Notes under the pieces: generated by a model | Seen by the model: the letters and a program-made list of their open reading frames with translations, nothing else | What the model was told of the DNA's origin: nothing | The model's database searches: none | Shown: piece by piece, positions 1 to 5,557 of the stretch | Position numbering within the stretch: position 1 is the first letter of the stretch | How the letters are laid out: each line of letters begins with the position of its first letter | Position numbers and translations under genes: made by a program | Assembly: GCA_026706165.1 (NCBI GenBank) | Contig: JAPOZF010000204.1 | Span: forward strand, 1 to 5,557 | Length of the DNA stretch: 5,557 nt | Source: Gemmatimonadota bacterium | GTDB taxonomy: Bacteria > Latescibacterota > UBA2968 > UBA8231 | Reading direction: 5' to 3'

Positions 1-1
1 C

Positions 2-685
2 CCCGCCGCCGGGGTGCGCTCCCTGCAGGTGCATCAGTACGGCCTCGACGTCGTCCTCGCAGTTGCTTCACCCGGGGGAAGGGTCACCCTGTATTCGTCG
101 CGCGACTGCACCGCCTGGAAGGAGACGGCCGTCGTCGAGGGCTGCGAAACCGCGACCCCGTGGTTCACGTACTTCAAATACGCGAGCAAGGTGGCGAAGG
201 ACCACACCCTGTTCACGGTGACGGCGGACATGCCCGGGGAGATCCTCTGCAGCTGGGGGGAGCGCTGGGAAGAGGCCGCGGCCTGGGAGACGCGGTCCCT
301 GGCCGCCCGCGCCCCTGAAGGGCGGCGGATCGCCGACGTCACGGTGGCGGCGCAGTACTCGGAGACCGAGTGCGCCTTCGTCGCCGACCTTCGGGGGCCT
401 CAGGCGGAGGGGACCCTGTCGCACTACGCCCTGACGCGCGACACGGCTGCCGAGGGCGTCACCCTGCAGCCGCTGCGGTTTTCAGGGGCCGGGATCCCGC
501 GCACCGTGCGCGTGCTGAACAGGGCGCAGAGCTACTGGCTGGTGAGCTTCCTGGCGCGCCCCCCCGGCGGGGAGGACCGCCTGTTCTGGGGGGCGATCGA
601 CTGGTCGCTTCCGGACCCGGCGCTGGTCCCGCTGGACAGTCCCGATGCCCTCGACAAGGCGCGCGCCATCGTGGGGATGCTGTAG
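2..685 (+). CDS. 3' end of a gene for a possible beta-propeller / glycosidase-like protein (5' truncated)
   Basis: The frame is open from the left edge to a TAG stop at 683-685, giving about 227 visible residues, so the true start almost certainly lies outside the window. A GTG at 14 is in frame but has no ribosome binding site visible and is probably internal. The visible protein is rich in beta-strand-like, aromatic segments. One of them, around YSSRDCTAW, resembles the Asp-box or blade-edge motifs of sialidase/BNR and GH43-type propellers. There is no transmembrane segment and no recognisable catalytic motif. The last 25 or so residues (DSPDALDKARAIVGML) look like a C-terminal helix. Family assignment is a guess from fold-like texture; that it is coding is supported by its length and soluble-protein composition. 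The next gene starts 190 bases downstream, so it may be a separate transcription unit. Confidence 0.6.
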   Translation, partial: PAAGVRSLQVHQYGLDVVLAVASPGGRVTLYSSRDCTAWKETAVVEGCETATPWFTYFKYASKVAKDHTLFTVTADMPGEILCSWGERWEEAAAWETRSLAARAPEGRRIADVTVAAQYSETECAFVADLRGPQAEGTLSHYALTRDTAAEGVTLQPLRFSGAGIPRTVRVLNRAQSYWLVSFLARPPGGEDRLFWGAIDWSLPDPALVPLDSPDALDKARAIVGML

Positions 686-800
686 TGCCTGCGCAAGAAA
701 CCCCGCGGGAATCCTGTCGCCGCGTTGGTTTCGCTCGTCGTACGCCCGCGACACGACTCGCTCAGGCGCCTTGCGAGCCGGGCGCACCGCCGCCCCCGTT

Positions 801-818
801 CGTGCAAATGCTTGCGCG
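801..818 (+). other. small hairpin in the gap before the epimerase
   Basis: CGTGCAA (801-807) pairs with TTGCGCG (812-818) across a four-base loop. The stem has seven pairs including one G-T (G-U in RNA) pair. Only two T follow, so it is not a convincing intrinsic terminator. It lies in the 190-base gap between the first gene and the epimerase (686-875), where nothing else stands out: no clear promoter hexamers and no short gene with a good ribosome binding site. It could be a weak terminator for the upstream gene, an RNA leader element, or chance in GC-rich DNA. Confidence 0.2.
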
Positions 819-875
819 TTCAGGCACGAAGAAGGCGGAAACGGCTTCCCGTCATTGCCGACCAGGTACGGGAAG

Positions 876-1551
876 ATGGCGGTAATCCTGGTCACCGGCG
901 CCAGCGGATTCATCGGACGCGGCCTGGCCGCGGAACTCGCCGGCCGCCACGACGTCATTGCCATGAGCCGCAACGATCCCGGGCTCGACCTGCCCTGGGT
1001 GAAGGGGGAGTTCTTCGCCTGGGAAGACCTGCGCCAGCTCGATCGCCGCCGTCGGAATCCAGGACACCCGGTTCCGCCCCCTGCGGCTGCCCGTGCCGGA
1101 CGACCACCCCTGTCTCGACCGCTCGGGATACGGGTTCTCCAAGTTCATGATGGAGGAGGTGACCCGGTACTGCCAGCGCCGGGACGAGGAGGTCGACGTC
1201 ATCAACCTGCGGCTCTCCTCCGTGGCCCCCGACGGCGGGATGCCGGAGAAGCGCACCGTCTCCCCGTTGCGGACCTGGACCCTGGGGTCGATCACCTTCA
1301 TGTGCCTGTCCGACGCCGTCCGCGCCTTCGCGCTCGCCGCGGAGGCCCCTCACCGGGCAGGTGTGCGAACCCTGAACGCCGCCTCCCCCCGGGCCTGGGT
1401 GGCCGACCCGGTGGCGGACAAACTGCGCGGATGGTGGGGAGACGAGGTCGACGTCAGCTGGTTCGAGCAGCCGGGGCGGGAGTTCGACTCGGCGTACGAC
1501 GTGAGGGCCATACGGAAGGAGCTCGGATTCGCGGCCGGGATCACGGAGTGA
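876..1551 (+). pseudogene. NAD(P)-dependent sugar epimerase/dehydratase (extended SDR), disrupted by an internal out-of-frame deletion
   Basis: The first 56 residues, from the ATG at 876, read as a Rossmann start with MAVILVTGASGFIGRG (GxxGxxG nucleotide-binding loop) and run to about 1043 in one frame. The rest of the protein is in the +1 frame from about 1033 (ASSIAAVG) to the TGA at 1549-1551. It carries the SDR catalytic pair: Ser in ASSIA and YxxxK in SGYGFSK (Tyr codon 1129-1131, Lys codon 1141-1143). The fragments add up to about 228 residues, whereas relatives usually have about 280-320. Missing is the stretch between the third strand and the catalytic Ser strand, which normally holds the LAA-type cofactor contact and part of the fold. 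The net loss must be 3n+2 bases to explain the frame change. As written, no functional epimerase can be made. An intact version would epimerise or dehydrate an NDP-sugar, which fits the nucleotidylyltransferase gene 35 bases downstream. The ribosome binding site is weak (AGGT, eight bases before the ATG). A metagenomic assembly collapse is an alternative to a true mutation. Confidence 0.85.
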
Positions 1552-1586
1552 TCCCCGTTCCGGAATCGACGAATGAAAGGACTGAG

Positions 1587-2318
1587 ATGAAAGGTGTAGT
1601 TCTCGCAGGCGGCCTGGGCACGCGGCTGCAGCCGTTGACCCGCATCACCAACAAGCACCTGCTGCCGGTGTACGACAAGCCGATGATCTACTACCCGATG
1701 CAGACGCTCGTCGACGCCGGCATCACCGACATCATGCTGGTGACCGGAGGCGACTCCGCGGGGGATTTCCTGCGCCTCATAGGCAACGGCGAGGACTTCG
1801 GCCTGTCGCGCATCAACTACGCCTACCAGAAAGGGGAGGGGGGGATCGCCGAGGCGCTCGGCCTCTGCCGGGAGTTCGCCGGCGGCGACAAGCTGATCGT
1901 CGTCCTCGGGGACAACATCCTCGAAAGGGGGATCGCCGCCGGCGTCGAGGCCTTCGCCGCCCAGGAGGCCGGGGCGCGCATCTTCCTCAAGCAGGTCGAC
2001 CACCCCTGGGAGTACGGCATCGCCGAGACCGACGGCGACAGGGTAATCCGCATCATCGAGAAACCGCAGGATCCCCCGACCGACCTCGCCGTCATCGGGG
2101 TGTACATGTACCCCCCCGACGTCTTCGGCATCATCCCCGACCTGAAGCCCTCCGGCCGCGGCGAGTTGGAGATCACCGACGTCAACAACGCCTACATAGA
2201 GCGCGGGCAGATGCAGTTCGAGATGCTCGAGGGCTGGTGGATGGACGCCGGCGAGAACCACGAGTCGCTGTTGCAGGCCAACCTGACCGTCGCCCGCCAT
2301 GCCGGCGTCGCGATCTGA
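1587..2318 (+). CDS. sugar-1-phosphate nucleotidylyltransferase, short RmlA-like form
   Basis: This 243-residue cytosolic enzyme most likely joins a sugar 1-phosphate (glucose 1-phosphate in RmlA) to an NTP (dTTP in RmlA), giving NDP-sugar and pyrophosphate. Visible motifs: GGLGTRLQPLT at residues 8-18 with Lys23 in NKHLLPVYDKP (nucleotide and phosphate binding), QKGEGGIAEA at 81-90, LGDN at 107-110 with metal-ligand-like Asp109, EKP at 158-160 (catalytic-type Lys159), RGELEITDVNN at 191-201 and WWMDAG at 217-222 with the second metal-ligand-like Asp220. It is about 45-50 residues shorter than classical RmlA (about 290) and lacks the C-terminal region tied to allosteric feedback and tetramer packing. 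Short forms are a known class, so this is not a truncation. The ATG at 1587 is preceded by AAAGGA at 1576-1581, five bases away, and starts directly at the conserved MKGVVLAGG strand. A much longer open frame exists upstream but is spurious. Nucleotide and sugar specificity cannot be read from sequence alone. Confidence 0.95.
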   Translation: MKGVVLAGGLGTRLQPLTRITNKHLLPVYDKPMIYYPMQTLVDAGITDIMLVTGGDSAGDFLRLIGNGEDFGLSRINYAYQKGEGGIAEALGLCREFAGGDKLIVVLGDNILERGIAAGVEAFAAQEAGARIFLKQVDHPWEYGIAETDGDRVIRIIEKPQDPPTDLAVIGVYMYPPDVFGIIPDLKPSGRGELEITDVNNAYIERGQMQFEMLEGWWMDAGENHESLLQANLTVARHAGVAI

Positions 2319-2375
2319 GTTCCCGGCCCTGAAAACGGTCGAGTCGCCGAAACCGGGGGTCGGAAGAAGGTCGTC

Positions 2376-3047
2376 GTGAGCCTGCAACGGGTCCCGGAGC
2401 CTGAGCTGATGTCGGCAGAGGAGCAGGCACGGGCTTACGCGGGCGCCGACTTCGAGGAGCCGCACGGCAACTTCATCCGCCTCCTGAAGGAACGGCTTCC
2501 CGGGCTGCCTGAGCAGGGGACCGCCCTCGACCTCGGCTGCGGTCCGGGCGACATCGGCATCCGTTTCGCCCGCGCCTTTCCCGGCTGGAAGGTGCACGGC
2601 CTCGACGGCTCGGCCGCCATGCTGGCGCTCGCGCGCGAGGCGGTCGACGCGGCCGGCCTCGCGCACCGCATCGAGCTGATCGAAGCGCGGCTGCAGGACG
2701 GGCGCCCGCCCGCGGCGGCCTACGGTCTCGTGTTCTCCAACAGCCTCCTCCACCACCTCGACGATCCGGCGCTCATGTGGGAGTCTGTCAGGCGCCACGC
2801 CCAGCCCGGAGGACAGGTGTTCGCGATGGACCTGATGCGCCCCGAAAGCGAGAGCCGGCTGGGGGAGCTCGCCGCGACCTTCCGCGGCGAGCCGGAGGTG
2901 CTGCAGCGGGACTTCCGCAATTCCCTGCGCGCCGCGTACCGGTTGGGTGAAGTGCGGCTGCAACTGGAGGAGGCCGGCATGTCCGGGCTTCAGGTGGGGC
3001 CCGGGTCCGACCGCCATCTCATTGTCTGGGGGGAAATCCCCGTCTGA
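2376..3047 (+). CDS. class I SAM-dependent methyltransferase
   Basis: This 223-residue soluble protein has a complete Rossmann-like methyltransferase fold. An N-terminal helical cap (residues 1-48, with PEPELMSAEEQARAYAGADF) is followed by SAM motif I LDLGCGPGDI at 51-60 and the acidic end of strand 2, LDGS, with Asp77, which should bind the ribose hydroxyls. EARLQD lies at 103-108, the strand-4 motif VFSNSLLHHL at 119-128 and PGG at 144-146. The N-terminal block resembles a widespread uncharacterised methyltransferase family seen in several bacterial phyla. The substrate is unknown; small molecules are typical for such short Methyltransf_11/25-type enzymes. The GTG start at 2376 is chosen because GAAGAAGG lies five bases upstream (2363-2370); an ATG at 2409 lacks this and would cut the conserved PEPELM segment. 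It starts 57 bases after the nucleotidylyltransferase, so co-transcription is likely. A role in modifying the sugar product is only an inference from position. Confidence 0.93.
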   Translation: MSLQRVPEPELMSAEEQARAYAGADFEEPHGNFIRLLKERLPGLPEQGTALDLGCGPGDIGIRFARAFPGWKVHGLDGSAAMLALAREAVDAAGLAHRIELIEARLQDGRPPAAAYGLVFSNSLLHHLDDPALMWESVRRHAQPGGQVFAMDLMRPESESRLGELAATFRGEPEVLQRDFRNSLRAAYRLGEVRLQLEEAGMSGLQVGPGSDRHLIVWGEIPV

Positions 3048-3158
3048 CCTGGGCAGCCGTTGCCCCTGAGGCCAGTGGCCGGGAATGCGGGGCGGCGTGA
3101 GAACGCCTGTGATCCAGAGGATGTGAAGGATGGTTCAAGGAATGAAAGGAAGCCTCAG

Positions 3159-4004
3159 GTGAAACAGGAAGATTTCGATTTCTTCAAGGAGAACGGCTAC
3201 CTCCTGCTCGAGCAGTTCCTCAGCGACGACGAAGTAGCCCGCTATGTGGATGTGTTCGAACGGGAAAGGCGGGACTTCGGCCGTTTCTGGACCAACAACG
3301 GCATCTGGCAGACCCAGTACTGCCAGTCGCTGCTGACAGCGCCCGAGTTCGATGGGATCATCCGCCACCCCAATGTCATGGCGCCCCTCCGGGACCTGAT
3401 GGGGGGCGAACCGTGCTTCGGACAGATCTGCCTCAACAACATGGGGCCGTACCAGGGTGAACGGGTTCCCGGGATGACGTCGTGGTACGGACCCGTGGGG
3501 CGGCGCTGGCACCGCGACGGGGGGGCGCGGCTGATGTGGCGGGAACACCCGCTGCGCATCGGCTACATGAGGCTGCAGGTCTACCTGACCGACGTCGACG
3601 AAACGACTCACAGCTTCGCCATTTCTCCCGAAGCGATCGATCAGGAGCTTCTGAGCAAGGAAGATCAGCTGGCGCGGGGCGGGATCCGCGACCTTCAGGG
3701 CCGGGCGGGTACGGGGATTCTGTTCAACATTTCATGCCTGCATACGGTCAGCATCCGTCCGACGCAGGCAGAAAGAAAAACCGTGGGGATCTACTACGGT
3801 CACCGGCACCGGGAGTACCACAGTGACCATACCTACATCCCCCCCTCTCTCTGGCGGGACCACCCGGACGCGGAAGTTCGCGGATTCTACGGCGTTCTAA
3901 ATGGAATGACCCGGACCTACCTCGAGCGCACGGCCGGGCGCGGGGAGGTTTCCGCGAACGAGGCGCTGGAGATTCTGGACGAAATTCCGCCGATGAAGCC
4001 GTGA
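3159..4004 (+). CDS. phytanoyl-CoA dioxygenase (PhyH) family Fe(II)/2-oxoglutarate-dependent oxygenase
   Basis: This 281-residue soluble enzyme should hydroxylate an unknown substrate using O2, Fe(II) and 2-oxoglutarate. The N-terminal helix-strand block FFKENGYLLLEQFLSDDE (about residues 8-25) is the usual PhyH opening. Iron ligands are His118 and Asp120 in WHRDGG (HxD) and His195 in SCLHTVS. Arg206, 11 residues after the distal His, matches the 2-oxoglutarate carboxylate ligand; the same His-to-Arg spacing occurs in human PhyH (His264/Arg275). All catalytic residues are therefore present. The usual PhyH size is 250-320 residues. The GTG start at 3159 is preferred over the upstream TTG at 3060, because AAAGGAAG (3145-3152) is well placed and the family N-terminus begins right there. 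The 111-base gap after the methyltransferase contains a small hairpin, GGCGT-GAGA-ACGCC (3094-3107), with no T-run. Base composition looks lower in GC than the neighbouring genes. The substrate cannot be assigned: PhyH proteins act on lipids, amino acids, phosphonates, halogenation substrates and natural products. Confidence 0.94.
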   Translation: MKQEDFDFFKENGYLLLEQFLSDDEVARYVDVFERERRDFGRFWTNNGIWQTQYCQSLLTAPEFDGIIRHPNVMAPLRDLMGGEPCFGQICLNNMGPYQGERVPGMTSWYGPVGRRWHRDGGARLMWREHPLRIGYMRLQVYLTDVDETTHSFAISPEAIDQELLSKEDQLARGGIRDLQGRAGTGILFNISCLHTVSIRPTQAERKTVGIYYGHRHREYHSDHTYIPPSLWRDHPDAEVRGFYGVLNGMTRTYLERTAGRGEVSANEALEILDEIPPMKP

Positions 4005-4048
4005 GACCGCCGGAACGCTGCCGAAGCCGTCTCAGATGACACCGGGCA

Positions 4049-4064
4049 CCATCGCCGGCGATGG
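4049..4064. terminator. perfect 16-base palindrome between convergent genes, possible bidirectional terminator
   Basis: CCATCGCCGGCGATGG is a perfect inverted repeat (six-pair stem with a four-base CCGG loop if folded) in the 196-base gap between the PhyH stop and the end of the MetE-like gene. It sits 45 bases after the plus-strand stop. Position between convergent genes suits a shared terminator, but no T-run follows on either strand (only the GT-rich GGTGGTTGGTTT after 4067), so intrinsic termination is unproven. The rest of the gap (4005-4200) shows no gene. Confidence 0.3.
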
Positions 4065-4200
4065 CCTGGTGGTTGGTTTGCCGGCCCGGAATGACAGCTT
4101 CCAGTGCATGCGGGCGTAATGGAGCGTACGAATGAGCGAGCCCGGATGCAGCGGCGGCCGGATTCACGCGGAATTTCGCATGCCGGAACCAGCAGCAGGC

Positions 4201-5283
4201 TCAGCGGTATCTGTCCCGCAGCAGCCGCGCCCCCCGGCACATGGCGGAGAGCTTGAGGAAGGAGCGGTCGAGGTTGGCGCCGTTGCCCGCGGTTGTGGCG
4301 AAGCCGCAGTCGGGATTGAGCGAAATCCGCTCCTTGTCGACGAACCGCATCGCCGCCTTCACCCGCCGGACGACCGTCTCCGGCGTCTCCACCTCCGGAC
4401 TGCCGGGCGCGATCACTCCCAGTCCCAGCAGCTTGTCGTCCGGAAACTTCCCGAGCGGCTGCAGCTGCCGCGCCACCGGGCTGTTGAACTCCATCGCGAA
4501 CCGGTCCGCCGGCATTCTCCGCACCGCGTCCATTATCAGGTCGCAGGCCCGCGGGATGACCCGGTTCCGGTCCCCGTGCCCGTGGCACAGGTGGACGCTG
4601 AGGAAAACGCCCTCCAGTCCCTTCGCGACCTCGCCGATCGTCTCCACCGAAAGCTCCACCGCGGCCTCCAGCGAAGCCGTGTCCGCCTCCAGGCCATAGG
4701 TCTCCGGGTCGGCGAGGCGCGGCAGCAGGGGCTCGTCGAGCTGAACGGCGTCGACGCCGGCCCGGGAGAGGGCGAGGATCTCGTCCCGGAGAACCGGCGC
4801 GCAGGCGCGGCCGAAGCTTTCCTTTGAGGGATAAGCCCCTGCCGAGTGCCGCGGATGCCACAGGAGGTCGGCGACGGCGCAGGGTGAGGGCAGGGGGACG
4901 ATGATCCTGCGATCGGTAATGCGGCGCAGGAACTCCGCCTCGTCGCTGACGATGGGACCGCGGGGCTCGAGCTCCCCGGCGACGAAGGCGTGCAGCGTCA
5001 GGGGGCCGCGCTGGACTTTCTCCCGGCGGAAGCCGCCCACCTTGTCGGCGAACACGCGGGTGTAGTTCTCGCGGCGGCACTCCCCGTCCGAGAGGTAGTC
5101 GAGGCCGGCGCGCTCCTGCATCAGGACAGACGACAGGACCGCGGCGTCGAGCAGCTTGTCCGCCTCGGCAGGACTCAGGCGCCCGGCGATGCGGTCGGCG
5201 ATGACATCCTGCACCCATCGCGGGCGGGGGAGGCTGCCGATCACCATGGTGGGAAAAAGGGTATCCAGTGGAGGTGCGGTCAT
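4201..5283 (-). CDS. cobalamin-independent methionine synthase-like zinc protein (MetE C-terminal domain family)
   Basis: This 360-residue cytosolic TIM-barrel protein is related to the catalytic half of MetE (about 750 residues), with only that half present. Zinc ligands are all visible: His231 and Cys233 in SVHLCHGH, Glu265 in AMEFNSP and Cys326 in LNPDCGF, matching the His-X-Cys, Glu, Cys set of MetE. Other family blocks are MVIGSLPRP (13-21), LSDGECRRENY (64-74), VQLDEPLL (180-187) and LGLGVIAPGSPEVETPE (286-302). The zinc activates a thiol, so the protein is expected to carry out a thiol methyl or alkyl transfer. True methionine synthesis is one option. Other single-domain relatives use different methyl donors, or act as epoxyalkane:coenzyme M transferases, so the acceptor and donor are open. 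The ATG start at 5283 gives the usual short leader before MVIGSLPRP; no good ribosome binding site is seen before it, nor before the internal ATG at 5247. No methionine-pathway gene is adjacent. It is convergent with the PhyH gene and divergent from the gene at the right edge. Confidence 0.93.
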   Translation of the reverse strand: MTAPPLDTLFPTMVIGSLPRPRWVQDVIADRIAGRLSPAEADKLLDAAVLSSVLMQERAGLDYLSDGECRRENYTRVFADKVGGFRREKVQRGPLTLHAFVAGELEPRGPIVSDEAEFLRRITDRRIIVPLPSPCAVADLLWHPRHSAGAYPSKESFGRACAPVLRDEILALSRAGVDAVQLDEPLLPRLADPETYGLEADTASLEAAVELSVETIGEVAKGLEGVFLSVHLCHGHGDRNRVIPRACDLIMDAVRRMPADRFAMEFNSPVARQLQPLGKFPDDKLLGLGVIAPGSPEVETPETVVRRVKAAMRFVDKERISLNPDCGFATTAGNGANLDRSFLKLSAMCRGARLLRDRYR

Positions 5284-5458
5284 TGAAGGGGTGTCCAGGT
5301 CATTTCAGTCATCCGATGGTTTCGGCCATCCAAGGAGTTTTCCGCGGCGGCTTGGAGCCCGGCCGGGTTGGTGGTTGGCGCCGGAAGCAACGGCAGTCCG
5401 GACGGGAGTCAAGGCACGCCGCGGGAGCAGCCGAAGCCATGGAGAGAGTGCTCTTCGC

Positions 5459-5464
5459 TATATT
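5459..5464 (+). promoter_or_regulatory. possible -10 element for the right-edge gene
   Basis: TATATT matches five of six bases of the bacterial -10 consensus and stands out in GC-rich DNA, 49 bases before the ATG at 5514. No good -35 match is seen 16-18 bases upstream (GCCATG at 5436-5441). The 5284-5513 gap separates divergent genes, so promoters for both should lie here; none was recognised for the minus-strand gene. Confidence 0.25.
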
Positions 5465-5492
5465 GGGCGGCACGGGAGCCGCCGCCGCCAAT
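5462..5492 (+). promoter_or_regulatory. leader hairpin upstream of the right-edge gene
   Basis: ATTGGGCGGC (5462-5471) can pair with GCCGC plus CCAAT (5481-5485 and 5488-5492), giving ten pairs with a two-base bulge and a nine-base loop. It overlaps the proposed -10 and ends 21 bases before the ATG. It could be an operator, an mRNA leader structure, or chance; there is no T-run, so a terminator is unlikely. Just downstream, AGGTCACCT (5502-5510) is a short interrupted palindrome that includes the only ribosome-binding-site-like bases (AGGT). Confidence 0.25.
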
Positions 5493-5513
5493 CCACCGGA
5501 CAGGTCACCTGAT

Positions 5514-5557
5514 ATGACAACCCGGCTCACAGACGCTCACTTCGAGGAATTCCGTGC
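5514..5557 (+). CDS. start of a gene, possibly a second PhyH-family dioxygenase (3' truncated)
   Basis: The ATG at 5514 opens a frame that runs to the window edge and reads MTTRLTDAHFEEFR plus a partial codon (Ala whatever the next base). The pattern LTDxxFEEFR is typical of PhyH-family N-termini, where it precedes a DGY/NGY segment; the PhyH gene at 3159 has the equivalent DFDFFKENGY. AGGT lies eight bases before the ATG, a weak ribosome binding site. With only 14 residues the family call is an inference; that a gene begins here is moderately supported by the amino acid pattern and by the divergent layout. Confidence 0.45.
   Translation, partial: MTTRLTDAHFEEFR

Noticed and set aside
1350..3017. 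Long antisense open frame (about 555 residues) on the minus strand
   Set aside because: It overlaps three well-supported plus-strand genes, has low-complexity composition (His/Arg/Leu/Val-rich) and no family motifs. Such shadows are expected in GC-rich coding DNA.
3051..3065. GGGCA-GCCGT-TGCCC hairpin just after the methyltransferase stop as a terminator
   Set aside because: Only five pairs and no T-run follows, so it is too weak to call.
3060..3158. TTG at 3060 as the PhyH start
   Set aside because: The extra 33 residues look unlike the family N-terminus and no good ribosome binding site precedes them; the GTG at 3159 has one.
4132..4827. Plus-strand open frame of about 231 residues opposite the MetE-like gene
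   Set aside because: It is antisense to a gene with clear conserved motifs; composition is typical of a shadow frame.
3917..5218. Minus-strand open frame of about 433 residues overlapping the MetE-like gene
   Set aside because: It is Arg/Gly/Pro/Ala-rich and out of frame with the zinc-ligand motifs. The frame ending at 4201 explains the DNA.
4067..5376. Short repeat TGGTGGTTGG near 4067 and again near 5366
   Set aside because: Ten bases of simple G/T-rich sequence in two intergenic regions, without flanking similarity; probably chance.

Overview
The window is GC-rich bacterial DNA with closely spaced genes. It looks like a piece of a chromosome or metagenomic contig from an uncultivated or poorly studied bacterium. 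The phylum cannot be fixed from the sequence. No rRNA, tRNA, insertion sequence, phage gene or CRISPR array was seen.

Layout, left to right. (1) Positions 2-685 hold the 3' end of a plus-strand gene that begins outside the window. It is perhaps a beta-propeller or glycosidase-like protein. (2) Positions 876-1551 hold an NAD(P)-dependent sugar epimerase of the extended SDR type. It is broken by an out-of-frame internal deletion near 1033-1042. (3) Positions 1587-2318 encode a short-form sugar-1-phosphate nucleotidylyltransferase of the RmlA type. (4) Positions 2376-3047 encode a class I SAM-dependent methyltransferase. (5) Positions 3159-4004 encode an Fe(II)/2-oxoglutarate dioxygenase of the phytanoyl-CoA dioxygenase (PhyH) family with all its metal and cosubstrate ligands. 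(6) On the minus strand, 4201-5283 encode a single-domain, cobalamin-independent methionine-synthase-like (MetE C-terminal type) zinc protein, convergent with the PhyH gene. (7) Positions 5284-5513 are a divergent intergenic region with a possible promoter and a leader hairpin. (8) At the right edge, 5514-5557 is the start of another plus-strand gene whose first residues resemble a PhyH N-terminus.

How the genes may work together: the epimerase and the nucleotidylyltransferase are a normal pair for making and modifying an activated (NDP-) sugar. The methyltransferase follows closely and may act on the same product or be unrelated. The PhyH and MetE-like genes do not form an obvious pathway with the sugar genes. 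All plus-strand genes from 876 to 4004 lie in one direction with gaps of 35 to 111 bases, so one transcript is possible.

The most notable observation is the epimerase lesion. About 50 residues, probably including the middle of the Rossmann fold, are missing at a single point, with a frame change. By chance the first fragment's frame stays open right through the nucleotidylyltransferase gene, which produces a misleading 557-residue open frame. No clearly new biological system was found.
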